Of a DNA stretch of 64,000 bases, positions 8,338-16,887 are shown in pieces. Location: contig DASXFV010000038.1 in assembly GCA_036489445.1 (NCBI GenBank), positions 1 through 64,000 of the forward strand, in the 5' to 3' direction. The notes under the pieces are model-generated. The model saw nothing but the letters and a program-made list of their open reading frames with translations. It was not told where the DNA came from and ran no database searches. Position numbers and translations under genes: made by a program. Each line of letters opens with the position of its first letter. Within the stretch, counting starts at the first letter, position 1. The stretch is from DAIDKA01 sp036489445. GTDB taxonomy: Bacteria > Pseudomonadota > Gammaproteobacteria > Steroidobacterales > Steroidobacteraceae.

Positions 8338-9084
8338 TTGCAGTCTTCCAGCTTTAAGCCCTGCGCCATCGTCCCGGTGTTCGACCACGAGCACGCCGTG
8401 GGGCGCGTCGTTGCAGCGGTGCGGGCCGCTGGGATGCCGTGCCTGCTGGTGGATGATGGCTCGGGTGAAGTCTGCGCCCGTGAGCTGGATCGGCTGGCCG
8501 CGACTGTGGCGCAGACCTGGGTGTTGCGTCTGTCCACCAACAGCGGCAAGGGCGCGGCGATGCTCGCAGGCTTCGCGGCCGCGTGGCAGCGCGGCTATAC
8601 CCATGGGTTGCAGGTGGATGCCGATGGTCAGCATGCCCTGGAGGACAGTGCGGCCTTCATCGAGGCGGCGCGCCGCTATCCTGCGGCGCTCATTTGCGGA
8701 CGGCCGGTGTTCGATCAGAGCATGCCCGCCGTCCGGCGCTATGGCCGGTACCTGACGCATAGCCTGGTGTGGCTGAATACGCTGTCATTGTCGATCCCGG
8801 ATTCGCTGTGCGGCTTCCGCGTCTATCCGCTGGCGGCCGTCATGAGCCTGATCGCACAGGAGTACATTGGCCGGCGCATGGATTTCGATGTGGAGATCAT
8901 CGTGCGCTTGCACTGGCGCGGGGTGCCGATGCGATGGCTTCCGACGGCAGTCACCTACCCGTTGGATGGGGTCTCGCACTTTCGCATGTTCCGGGACAAC
9001 GCACGCATGGTGGCGCTGCAGTTGCGGCTGTTCGCCGGCATGCTGGCACGGCTGCCGCGCCTGCTGGCGCGCAGATTCCAATGA
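8338..9084 (+). CDS. Family 2 glycosyltransferase of the aryl polyene cluster
   Basis: A GT-A fold glycosyltransferase. The nucleotide-binding start reads CAIVPVFDHEHAVG, followed by LVDDGS, the metal-binding VDADGQH (DxD region) and the acceptor-side segment DSLCGFRVYPL typical of the small glycosyltransferases in aryl polyene loci. Expected role is transfer of a sugar to the polyene acyl moiety or its lipid carrier at the cytoplasmic membrane. The start is TTG 8338; no ATG is available before the conserved N-terminus. It is first in a plus-strand unit and overlaps the next gene by 4 bp (ATGA). Confidence 0.85.
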   Translation: MQSSSFKPCAIVPVFDHEHAVGRVVAAVRAAGMPCLLVDDGSGEVCARELDRLAATVAQTWVLRLSTNSGKGAAMLAGFAAAWQRGYTHGLQVDADGQHALEDSAAFIEAARRYPAALICGRPVFDQSMPAVRRYGRYLTHSLVWLNTLSLSIPDSLCGFRVYPLAAVMSLIAQEYIGRRMDFDVEIIVRLHWRGVPMRWLPTAVTYPLDGVSHFRMFRDNARMVALQLRLFAGMLARLPRLLARRFQ

Positions 9085-10052
9085 ACGGGCCCGTCGCCCG
9101 TCGCGGCAGTCAGGCCTCCTGGGCGGCCACGCGCGAACGTGGCGCGCTCGTCACGATGTGGCTGATGTTCCATACCGTGAAGCTGCTCTCGGGACCTCTG
9201 GCGATGCCGTTTGTCTACCTGTCGACGGCCTATTTCTTTGTCTCCAGCCGACGCGCCCGGGCGGCCTCGCGCGATTATCTGACCCGGGTGGCCGCGGCGG
9301 CGCCGGAGCGCGGCCTGGATGCCGGACTGCTGAATGTCTACCGACATTTCCTGAGCTTCGCGCGGGCCATCGTGGACAAGCAGGATGCGTGGCTGGGTCG
9401 CATCGACTATTCGCAGGTCGGCATTGAGGACCATGCAGCCATGCGCGCCATGGCACAGGGCCCGCGCGGAGTGCTGCTGATCGGCTCCCACCTTGGAAAT
9501 CTTGAGCTGTGCCGTGCGCTCGCGACCTTGAACCGCCGTGTCAGGCTCAATGTCCTGGTCCACACGCGCCACTCCAAGAGCTTCAATCAGATCCTGCGCA
9601 TGGCGGGGGCGACGCAGGTGGAGCTGCTGCAGGTCACCGAGCTGTCGGTGGCGACCGCCTTGATGCTGAAGAGTCGGATCGCGCAGGGCGAGTGGGTGGT
9701 CATCGCCGGGGACCGGGTGCCGGTTCACGGGGGTCGCACGGTGGATGTACAGTTGCTGGGCGCTCCGGCGCCCGTGCCGGTGGGCCCCTACGTGCTGGCC
9801 TCGGTGCTGGAGTGCCCGGTGCATCTGCTGTTCTGCCTGCGGCGCCCTGGAGGCTACCGGGTGTTCTTCGAGCCCTTCTGCACGCAGGTGCGCTGGCAGC
9901 GGTCGCAACGGGATGCAATCATTGCTGATCTGGCGCAACGTTTTGCCGCCCGTCTGGAGCACTATTTGCTGATGGAACCGTTGCAGTGGTTCAATTTCTA
10001 CCGGTTCTGGGGCACTCCAGCCTCCCGGCGTGACAGTAGCGGCGCCCCATGA
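9081..10052 (+). CDS. LpxL/HtrB-like acyltransferase of the aryl polyene cluster
   Basis: This is a lysophospholipid-type acyltransferase with the HX4E motif in GSHLGNLE and an N-terminal hydrophobic helix. The sequence MWLMFHTVKLLSGPLAMPF is like lipid A late acyltransferases. In aryl polyene and xanthomonadin clusters such enzymes join the polyenoyl chain to a glycolipid or phospholipid head, so it probably acts just after or together with the preceding glycosyltransferase. The start at ATG 9081 overlaps the glycosyltransferase stop as ATGA. The frame extends further left to 8769, but that part is antiparallel noise over the previous gene. Confidence 0.85.
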   Translation: MNGPVARRGSQASWAATRERGALVTMWLMFHTVKLLSGPLAMPFVYLSTAYFFVSSRRARAASRDYLTRVAAAAPERGLDAGLLNVYRHFLSFARAIVDKQDAWLGRIDYSQVGIEDHAAMRAMAQGPRGVLLIGSHLGNLELCRALATLNRRVRLNVLVHTRHSKSFNQILRMAGATQVELLQVTELSVATALMLKSRIAQGEWVVIAGDRVPVHGGRTVDVQLLGAPAPVPVGPYVLASVLECPVHLLFCLRRPGGYRVFFEPFCTQVRWQRSQRDAIIADLAQRFAARLEHYLLMEPLQWFNFYRFWGTPASRRDSSGAP

Positions 10053-10777
10053 GCGATACCGTGTTCGTGACCGGCTCCAGTCGCGGCATCGGCCGCGCCA
10101 TCGCGCTGCGCCTGGCCAACGATGGCTATGAAGTGGTGGTGCATTGCCGAACACGCCGGGCCGAGGCCGAGCAGGTCGCCGATGGCATCCGCCACATGGG
10201 TCGTCGGGCCCGCGTGCTGCAATTTGACGTGGGCGACCGTATCGCCTGCGCCAGTGCGCTGGCCGAAGATATCGAGACCAACGGCACTTACTATGGCGTG
10301 GTCTGCAACGCCGGACACGCGCGCGATGACGCCTTTCCCGCGATGACGGGTGAGACCTGGGACAGCGTGGTCCATGGCAACCTGGACGGCTTTTACAACG
10401 TGCTGCATCCCCTGGTCATGGCCATGGTGCGGCGTCGGGCCCCGGGGCGCATCATTACCCTGTCATCGGCCTCCGGCGTCATGGGCACTCGCGGCCAGAC
10501 CAACTACAGCGCCGCCAAGGCCGGCATCATCGGCGCCACCAAGGCGCTCGCCCTGGAGCTGGCGCGTCGCCAGATCACTGTCAATTGCGTGGCGCCTGGG
10601 TTCATCCACACCGACATGCTGCAGGCCCAGCATCCGCTCGAGGAGGCCGTCAAGGCCATACCCATGCAGCGCGCCGGAACGGTGGACGAGGTGGCCGCGG
10701 TCGTGAGTTTCCTGATCTCACCCGATGCGTCCTACATCACGCGGCAGGTGATCGACGTCAACGGCGGCTTGTACTGA
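10049..10777 (+). CDS. fabG: 3-oxoacyl-ACP reductase (FabG-like, ketoreductase of polyene chain)
   Basis: A short-chain dehydrogenase with the NADPH-binding TGSSRGIG (residues 8-15), the NAG motif in CNAGHARDD, the catalytic Ser in LSSASG and the Tyr153-x3-Lys157 pair (YSAAK). At 242 residues it is a classical FabG length. In this context it reduces the beta-keto group formed by the cluster ketosynthase in each elongation round. It overlaps the acyltransferase by 4 bp. A dedicated reductase inside the cluster suggests separation from primary fatty acid synthesis. Confidence 0.9.
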   Translation: MSDTVFVTGSSRGIGRAIALRLANDGYEVVVHCRTRRAEAEQVADGIRHMGRRARVLQFDVGDRIACASALAEDIETNGTYYGVVCNAGHARDDAFPAMTGETWDSVVHGNLDGFYNVLHPLVMAMVRRRAPGRIITLSSASGVMGTRGQTNYSAAKAGIIGATKALALELARRQITVNCVAPGFIHTDMLQAQHPLEEAVKAIPMQRAGTVDEVAAVVSFLISPDASYITRQVIDVNGGLY

Positions 10778-10790
10778 AGCGCGCCGAACC

Positions 10791-12146
10791 GTGTCGCAAA
10801 CGCTGCCCCTGATCGCCGGGTTCGATGCCGCGGCGCCCCTGCTGTGGCAGGGCGGCGCGCCCCTCACGTCGGGGCAGTTTCTGGGGCGCGTGATGGTTCT
10901 GGCGCAGGCGCTGCCGCCGCAACCCTACCTGGTGAATCTGTGTGAGCAGCGGGCGAATTTCCTGGTCGCCTGGTGCGCCGCGGCCGTGCGGGGTCAGACC
11001 AATCTGCTGCCTGCATCGCGGGCGCCGCAGGTGATCGCCGATGCCCAGGCCGGCTATGGCGAGAACCACATTGTCGATGATCAGGTGGTGCTGCGGGCGC
11101 TGGCGCGCGGCACCCCTGGGCGCAGCCCGGCGATGCCGCAGATCGCCGTGGACCACATCACCCAGATCGGGTTCACGTCGGGCTCCACCGGCACGCCGAC
11201 GGCTCATGCCAAGCGCTGGGGCAGCCTGCATTTCAACACTCGCTTCAACGCCGAGCGCATCCGCGAATGTCTGGGCGGATCGGTCGTGGCAGCGGCGAAC
11301 ATCGTGGCCACCGTGCCGCCACAGCATATGTACGGGACCGAGACCTCGGTGCTGCTGCCGTTGCTGGCGAGCATGGCTGTGCACGAGGGTCGACCGCTGT
11401 TTCCCGGCGATGTGGCAGCCGCCCTGGCGGAGGTTCCGGCACCGCGGGTACTGGTCACCACCCCGGTGCACCTGCGGGCGCTACTGGCCTCGAGCCAGGA
11501 CTTTCCAGCCCTGGCGGTGGTCGTCTCCGCCACGGCACCCATGGATGCGGCGCTGGCACAGCAGGTCGGCGCGCGCTTGCAGGCTCCCTTGTTGGAGATG
11601 TTCGGTTCCACCGAAACCTGCGTGATTGCCACCCGGCTGACGGCACGCGAGAACGCCTGGCGCCTTTACCCGGGAGTCAGCATCGAGCCTGCGGCGGATC
11701 ACACCTGGGTGCGCGCTGCGTGGTTTGACCAGGCCACGCGGCTGCAGGATGTAGTGGAGGTTTGCGCCTCGGGTCACATGCTGCTGCGCGGCCGGAATGT
11801 CGACATGATTGAGATCGCGGGCAAGCGCGCCTCATTGGTGGATCTGACACGGCGACTGCTCGACATTCCGGGCGTTCGGGATGCGGTGATGTTCCAGCCC
11901 GCGGACTCCGAAGCGGCGGCCCAGGGAGTGGGGCGGGTACACCGCGTGGCAGCGGCCGTCGTCGCGCCCACCTTGAGCGCCCACGACATCCTCACTGCCA
12001 TGGCGCAGGGCGTGGATCCGGTGTTCCTGCCCAGACCGTTGCTGCTGGTTGCGGAGCTGCCGCGCAATGAGTTGGGCAAGACCGGCCGCGCCGAGTTGCT
12101 GCGGCTGCTGCGGCTGCTGTGGCACTCGCCGGACGGCGCGCCCTAG
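10791..12146 (+). CDS. AMP-dependent acyl/aryl ligase (starter-unit activating)
   Basis: An adenylate-forming enzyme with the P-loop-like TSGSTGTPTAHAKRW, the A5 motif GSTETCVIATR, the A8 hinge GRNVDMIEIAGKRAS and the C-terminal Lys in PRNELGKTGR. At 451 residues it is a little short for the family, as is usual for aryl polyene ligases. With the chorismatase next door the likely substrate is a hydroxybenzoate, which it would adenylate and load on the cluster ACP. The GTG start lies 13 bp after the reductase. Its TAG stop and the stop of the opposite-strand chorismatase overlap in the palindrome CTAG (12143-12146). Confidence 0.85.
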   Translation: MSQTLPLIAGFDAAAPLLWQGGAPLTSGQFLGRVMVLAQALPPQPYLVNLCEQRANFLVAWCAAAVRGQTNLLPASRAPQVIADAQAGYGENHIVDDQVVLRALARGTPGRSPAMPQIAVDHITQIGFTSGSTGTPTAHAKRWGSLHFNTRFNAERIRECLGGSVVAAANIVATVPPQHMYGTETSVLLPLLASMAVHEGRPLFPGDVAAALAEVPAPRVLVTTPVHLRALLASSQDFPALAVVVSATAPMDAALAQQVGARLQAPLLEMFGSTETCVIATRLTARENAWRLYPGVSIEPAADHTWVRAAWFDQATRLQDVVEVCASGHMLLRGRNVDMIEIAGKRASLVDLTRRLLDIPGVRDAVMFQPADSEAAAQGVGRVHRVAAAVVAPTLSAHDILTAMAQGVDPVFLPRPLLLVAELPRNELGKTGRAELLRLLRLLWHSPDGAP

Positions 12147-13153
12147 GCGCCGGGCCCGAAGTGCGCGGCATCGATTTCCACCACCAGTTCGCGCCGGCAG
12201 ATGTCCGCGGCCAGCACCAGGATCTGGACCCGGGCGGGCAGCTGAGCGCGCAGATAAGCGCTCACGAACCCCGCCGCGGCCGGCTCGCGCACATAGACCT
12301 TGAGCACTGTCCCGCACCCGGACTGCAACAGCGTCGAGCCGCCGCTGGCCTGCCGCAGGCTGCCCAGGTTGCGCAGGATCTCATCCAGCTGCGCGGGCAG
12401 GTCATGGGGGTGGTGCGAGGCGTGGCCGAGCACGCTGGCGGTACCGGAGATCAGCAGCCCACCGCTGACCAGCACGGCACGCGAGAAGCATGGCGGCGAC
12501 GGCCCGTACTGGCGCGGGTATCGGTAAGCACTCACCTGGCGCGGATTTTCTATGGCCCGACCGGGCTCGCTGCTGGCCAGCCAATACACCTGCAGCAGGC
12601 CGCTCCGGTCCTGGCGTCCCACGGCAGTGGCCGCCGGCCATGAGGGCTCAGCCTGCCCATGAAAACCCGCCGCCCGACCGCTGCAGAAGCGCTTGTAGCG
12701 CTCCGCATCACCGTGTCCGGAATTGATGTCGGAAAAATAGTTGTACATGCGCAGCAGATGACGGTGACCGCTGCGCGCCGTGAAGCGGCAGATGGCGCCA
12801 TACGCCTCTGCCGCTGCAGCCTCAAGGCTGCCGGCGGCCTGTTCATCGATCTGCACGCCGCCGGCCAGGAAGTGTCCACCGGTGGCGAAGTGGATGGCAC
12901 CGTCGCGGCCGGGCTCGACCGGGCCATCGGCATGCCACAGTTCAGTCATGCCGGTACCCACCAGCACCGGCAGATTCACATGGATACGCAGTCCGTGCTG
13001 CGCTGAGTCGATTGCTGCGGTCTGCAGTCGGGTGCCGAAGCTGATTGCGCACAGCACCGTGGGCGGCAGCGGCTCCGCGGCGCCCAGCCGCCGGTATTCC
13101 ATGGACGGCAGGCCGCTCGGCAGGACACTGCTCGCGGCCCGCGGGCGGCTCAA
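12143..13153 (-). CDS. xanB2: Chorismatase, XanB2/FkbO/Hyg5 type (hydroxybenzoate synthase)
   Basis: The protein resembles the pteridine-dioxygenase-like chorismatase family. Its best landmark is the segment MYNYFSDIN followed by GDAERYKRFCSGRA, the equivalent of the family's aromatic-N-Y-x-P/D-x-IN then ERY-F-GR core. XanB2 cleaves chorismate to 3- and 4-hydroxybenzoate, the former being the xanthomonadin starter. That function fits its place between the ligase and the halogenase. The start chosen is TTG 13153, overlapping the halogenase stop as TTGA, with GAGG seven bases upstream; ATG 13102 is the alternative. Family assignment from recognised motifs only. Confidence 0.75.
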   Translation of the reverse strand: MSRPRAASSVLPSGLPSMEYRRLGAAEPLPPTVLCAISFGTRLQTAAIDSAQHGLRIHVNLPVLVGTGMTELWHADGPVEPGRDGAIHFATGGHFLAGGVQIDEQAAGSLEAAAAEAYGAICRFTARSGHRHLLRMYNYFSDINSGHGDAERYKRFCSGRAAGFHGQAEPSWPAATAVGRQDRSGLLQVYWLASSEPGRAIENPRQVSAYRYPRQYGPSPPCFSRAVLVSGGLLISGTASVLGHASHHPHDLPAQLDEILRNLGSLRQASGGSTLLQSGCGTVLKVYVREPAAAGFVSAYLRAQLPARVQILVLAADICRRELVVEIDAAHFGPGA

Positions 13154-14523
13154 ATGAGATCCTCGCCTTCGAAGACCACGCCGACCTGGCGGCGACGGGC
13201 GCGGTTGTTGCGCACCGACCGGCGCCACAGGCTGATCCAGGTCCAAAAGTAGATCAGTTTGAACACCTGCAGGCGCCACCATACCCGCGGGCTGTTGAAG
13301 ACATCCCCCGCCAGCAACGACACCATGGCCTGCTCCACCTTCAGGGGGTTGCGCGGATGCGCGAACAACCGCGTCATGGCCGGTGAGGTGAAGCGGAAAA
13401 TGAACCAGGACATCTGGCCCAGACCGCGCTTGACGAAACGCGTGTAATCGCGCTGCAGGGCCGCCTCGCGGCGGGGTTCGCGCAGACAGGCCGCCACCAC
13501 ATCGGCCGCCCGTTCCGCGCTGTTCATGGCCAGGTAGACACCGCTGGAGAAGATAGGATCCAGGAACGCGAACGCATCCCCCACCATGATCCAGCGGTGG
13601 CCGCTCATGCGGCTGCACGTATAGGAGTAATTGCCGGTGGCATGCAGGTTGCCGACAATACTCGCGTTCTTGATCCGATCACGCGCGCCGGGTATGCGCT
13701 TCAATGTGGCCAGCAGGAAGTCGGCGTTGCTGCCGCGGCGCTCCCGCAGGTACTCCGGATAGCACACCGCACCGATGCTCATGCAGTCACCGGGCAGCGG
13801 AATCATCCACACCCATCCCGATGGGAAGCGATAGATGCTGATGTTGCCGGCATCCTCGCCAGGCCGGCGCTCCACACCGGAGAAGTGCGCGAACAGCGCG
13901 GCGCTCTGGTGGAGTTGGTGCTTGCGCTTCAACCGCAAGGCGGTGCCGAGCAGGGTGTTTCGTCCCGAGGCGTCCACCACATAGTCGACTCGCAGGTCGG
14001 ATTCCGTACCATCCGCCGCACGCAGGCGCGCGGTGGCGGAATCGGTTGCGAAATCGATGCGCAGTACTTCGGTTTCCTCATGGGTCTCGGCACCGCAGGC
14101 GGCCGCGTGCTTGAACAGCATGTGGTCCAGCTCTTCGCGGCGGATCTCCACCGCGTAGCCGGTCCCGGGGTTCAGGGTGCGGCCGAAGCGGAACACGGTG
14201 TAGCCGCATTCATTCGCTGAGGGAAAATCGGCGCCGAGCTTGCGCCGACCGAGGGCGAGGACCTGGTCGAATACGCCCAGGCGCTCGAAAATGGGCATGT
14301 TCATCGGCAGCAGGGACTCGCCGATGTGGAAGCGCGGATGGCGGCTCTTTTCCACCAAGGTCACACGCAGGCCCTGGCGTGCCAGAAGCGCCGCCGCGGT
14401 GGACCCGCCGGGTCCGCCGCCTACGACCAGCACATGGGCGGAATCAGGGTGTTGTGACAAGTGCGTGCTCCCTTGGGCGTGAGGCCGGTCCATCCACAGT
14501 CGGTCGGGCGGACCGGCCTCCAT
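13150..14523 (-). CDS. Flavin-dependent halogenase-like oxidoreductase
   Basis: The N-terminal FAD site VVGGGPGGSTAA (residues 33-44) is followed by GESLLP. Lys95 stands in KLGADF, where phenol/pyrrole halogenases carry the catalytic lysine. The diagnostic WxWxIP motif is present exactly (Trp237, Trp239, Ile241-Pro242), then the second FAD motif VGDAFAFLDP. These features favour a true halogenase over a simple hydroxylase. Xanthomonadins are brominated aryl polyenes, so this enzyme may brominate or chlorinate the aryl head. The gene is divergent from the ACP operon. ATG 14523 or ATG 14493 could be the start. Confidence 0.8.
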   Translation of the reverse strand: MEAGPPDRLWMDRPHAQGSTHLSQHPDSAHVLVVGGGPGGSTAAALLARQGLRVTLVEKSRHPRFHIGESLLPMNMPIFERLGVFDQVLALGRRKLGADFPSANECGYTVFRFGRTLNPGTGYAVEIRREELDHMLFKHAAACGAETHEETEVLRIDFATDSATARLRAADGTESDLRVDYVVDASGRNTLLGTALRLKRKHQLHQSAALFAHFSGVERRPGEDAGNISIYRFPSGWVWMIPLPGDCMSIGAVCYPEYLRERRGSNADFLLATLKRIPGARDRIKNASIVGNLHATGNYSYTCSRMSGHRWIMVGDAFAFLDPIFSSGVYLAMNSAERAADVVAACLREPRREAALQRDYTRFVKRGLGQMSWFIFRFTSPAMTRLFAHPRNPLKVEQAMVSLLAGDVFNSPRVWWRLQVFKLIYFWTWISLWRRSVRNNRARRRQVGVVFEGEDLI

Positions 14524-14542
14524 GTTAGGATTTGCAGCCAGT

Positions 14543-14562
14543 GCCCGCCTTAAGAAGCGGGC
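14543..14562. repeat. Short inverted repeat in the halogenase/ACP divergent intergenic region
   Basis: GCCCGC (14543-14548) and GCGGGC (14557-14562) flank the self-complementary-containing loop CTTAAGAA. It sits in the 64-bp space between the divergent halogenase and ACP genes. It could be an operator for coordinate control of the two units; no promoter boxes are convincing. Confidence 0.35.
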
Positions 14563-14587
14563 CGTTCATTTTATCTTGCGATCCACC

Positions 14588-14899
14588 ATGCCTGCCATAC
14601 AGACCACTGCTGAAACCGAACTCGCCGAGCTCATTATCGCCGCCGTCAATCTTGAAGGGGTGCGCCCGGCCGATATTGATCCTGAGACCCCGTTGTTCGG
14701 GGCGGGCCTGGGACTGGATTCGATCGATGCCCTGGAGATCGCCCTGGAGGTCTCCCGCCAGTATGGGCTGCAGCTGCGCTCGGACGATACGGACAACCGG
14801 CGCATTTTCGCCTCGCTGCGCTCACTCGCCACCTATATTCAGCAACACAGTCAACAGCCCAGCCAGACCCGCGGTGACCAGTCCCCTGTGACCGACTGA
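14588..14899 (+). CDS. Acyl carrier protein of the aryl polyene pathway
   Basis: A 103-residue acidic ACP. The phosphopantetheine attachment serine is Ser45 in LGLDSIDALEI. It is the only carrier protein in the cluster, whereas many aryl polyene loci have two. It would hold the hydroxybenzoate starter and the growing polyene. ATG 14588 gives a normal N-terminus; the frame runs left to 14522 but that extension does not look like ACP. Its TGA stop overlaps the ketosynthase ATG by one base. Confidence 0.9.
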   Translation: MPAIQTTAETELAELIIAAVNLEGVRPADIDPETPLFGAGLGLDSIDALEIALEVSRQYGLQLRSDDTDNRRIFASLRSLATYIQQHSQQPSQTRGDQSPVTD

Positions 14900-16083
14900 T
14901 GCGACCGCTGGCCGTCACCGCCTATTCGGTGGTTTGCGCGACAGGCTACGGACAAACAGCGCTGCTTGCCGCATTGCGGGAGCGACGCGGCCCGCTCAAA
15001 GCCAACGATTTCACTGCCCAGCCGCTGGCCACCTGGATCGGCAGGGTGCCGGGACTGGAAGATGCGGTGTGGAACCTGCCGGCGGAGCTGGCCGCCTGGG
15101 AATGCCGTAACAACCGCCTGGCCTGGGCGGGACTGAACACCGACAATTTCGCGACCAGGGTGGCCCAGGCCCGCCGCCGCTACGGGGCACGGCGCATCGG
15201 CCTGGTGATGGGAACGTCCACGGCCGCAATCGATGCCACCGAGGCGTTCTATCGGCACCTGGATGACCCGGCGGGTACCCCGCCGCATCTGTTCCAGCCG
15301 CAGCTGCATACGCCGCACTCGCTGGGTGACTTTGTGCAGCGCGCCCTGGGGCTGGAGGGGCTGTGCTTTACCATCGCCACCGCCTGCTCATCGAGTGCGA
15401 AGGTGTTCTGCCAGGCGGAACGGTTGATGCGCCTGGGGTTGTGCGATGCCGTGGTGGTGGGTGGCGTGGATTCGCTGTGCAACAGCGTGCTGTACGGATT
15501 CAGATCGTTGGAGCTGCTGTCACCCGAAAACTGCCGCCCCTTCGCCGTGGATCGGCGGGGACTGAACATCGGTGAGGCGGCGGGGTTTGTACTGCTGGAG
15601 CGCGAGGGCGCAGATCTGCAGCTGCTGGGCTACGGCGAAACCAGCGATGCGCACCACATGTCGGCGCCGCACCCTGAAGGGTTGGGCGCGCGCCTGGCGA
15701 TCGAGCAGGCGCTGGCCCGGGCCGCTCGCAGACCCGAGGACATCCAGTACATCAATCTTCATGGCACCGCGACACCCAAGAACGATGCGGTTGAAGCCCG
15801 GGTCGTCGCCGCACTGTTTCCCGCTGCCACACGTGCCAGCTCCACCAAGGGCTGGACCGGTCATACGCTGGGTGCCGCGGGGAGCCTGGAGGCCATCATC
15901 ACCTTTCTGGCGCTGCGAACCGGGTTGATTCCCGGCACGCTTAATACCACCCAGCTGGATGCCGAGTGTGGTCCCCAGATCCAGCTCGAGAACACGCAGG
16001 GCGACATCCGCTTCGCGCTCAGCAATTCCTTCGGCTTCGGTGGCAGCAACTGCGTGCTGCTGTTCGGGTGTGGAACCGCATGA
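14899..16083 (+). CDS. Beta-ketoacyl-ACP synthase (FabF-like) of the aryl polyene pathway
   Basis: A thiolase-fold condensing enzyme with the complete Cys-His-His triad: Cys163 in TACSSS, His288 in HGTATPKNDA and His322 in GHTLGAAG. The glycine-rich C-terminus NSFGFGGSN is also present. It would extend the aryl starter by malonyl units. At 394 residues it is normal for FabF. It is coupled to the ACP upstream and to the chain-length-factor-like gene downstream (ATGA overlap). Confidence 0.92.
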   Translation: MRPLAVTAYSVVCATGYGQTALLAALRERRGPLKANDFTAQPLATWIGRVPGLEDAVWNLPAELAAWECRNNRLAWAGLNTDNFATRVAQARRRYGARRIGLVMGTSTAAIDATEAFYRHLDDPAGTPPHLFQPQLHTPHSLGDFVQRALGLEGLCFTIATACSSSAKVFCQAERLMRLGLCDAVVVGGVDSLCNSVLYGFRSLELLSPENCRPFAVDRRGLNIGEAAGFVLLEREGADLQLLGYGETSDAHHMSAPHPEGLGARLAIEQALARAARRPEDIQYINLHGTATPKNDAVEARVVAALFPAATRASSTKGWTGHTLGAAGSLEAIITFLALRTGLIPGTLNTTQLDAECGPQIQLENTQGDIRFALSNSFGFGGSNCVLLFGCGTA

Positions 16084-16859
16084 GCACGCTGCTCGAAGTC
16101 GGTATTGCCGGGCTTGCCGTGTGGAATCCGCCGCAACCCCTCAGGCCCCAACCCACCATCCTGCCGCCCAATGAGCGCCGGCGGGCGCCCGACACCGTGG
16201 CGGTGGCCTTGCAGGTGGCGCAGGCGGCCTGCCTCAATGCCGGACGCGATGCTGCCCAGCTGCCGAGTGTCTTCGCATCCACTTACGGTGATCTGGCAAC
16301 CACGGACTATATGTGCGGCACCCTGGCCAAGGCGCCCACGACACTTTCACCTACCCGCTTCCACAACTCCGTGCATAACGCTGCCGCCGGATATTGGAGT
16401 ATCGCCACGGGCTGCAGGCGACCGTACTGCGCCCTGGGCGCAGGCAGCTATACCTTTGCCGCCGGACTCCTCGCGGCGGCACTGCAGGTATGCGCCGAGC
16501 AAACCGATGTGTTGTATGTCGCGTATGACATCGATGCTCGCGGTCCGCTGGGGCAGGTGGCCCGAAGCCACGGGATGCTGGGCGTGGCGTTGGTGCTCAG
16601 CGCCGTCGCGGATGATGGCGCGTCCGGGGACGCAGTCGGTAGGAGGCTGCAACTGTCCGTGATCGCGCAGCCGCCGGCGGATCAGCTTGCCGCAGCGGCG
16701 AACGGACCTGCAGGTCCGTCAAGCGCAATGCCGGGAACGGCTAACGCCATGGCCGCCTGCCTGCCGTTGATTGCGGCGCTCCAGGGCGGCACGCAGCATG
16801 TGTTGCGCCTGCCGCTGGGTCCGGGATCTGCGCTGCAAGTGCGGGTCCGGCTTCAGTAA
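16080..16859 (+). CDS. Truncated ketosynthase-like protein (chain-length-factor type, PF13723-like)
   Basis: This 259-residue protein resembles only the N-terminal half of a ketosynthase. It has FHNSVHNAAAGYWSIATG, a region seen in ketoacyl-synthase N-terminal proteins of aryl polyene clusters, but no catalytic Cys in a TACSS context and no C-terminal His pair. Such proteins pair with the full ketosynthase, as a chain-length factor pairs with KS in type II systems. The ATGA overlap with the ketosynthase supports complex formation. Its exact role remains inferred. Confidence 0.8.
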   Translation: MSTLLEVGIAGLAVWNPPQPLRPQPTILPPNERRRAPDTVAVALQVAQAACLNAGRDAAQLPSVFASTYGDLATTDYMCGTLAKAPTTLSPTRFHNSVHNAAAGYWSIATGCRRPYCALGAGSYTFAAGLLAAALQVCAEQTDVLYVAYDIDARGPLGQVARSHGMLGVALVLSAVADDGASGDAVGRRLQLSVIAQPPADQLAAAANGPAGPSSAMPGTANAMAACLPLIAALQGGTQHVLRLPLGPGSALQVRVRLQ

Positions 16860-16887
16860 CGTGCCGCCAGGGCGGCAGGCAAAACCG

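Noticed and set aside
13154..13618. N-terminal extension of the chorismatase frame
   Set aside because: These codons are the out-of-frame reading of the halogenase gene; the coupled TTG with GAGG explains the start.
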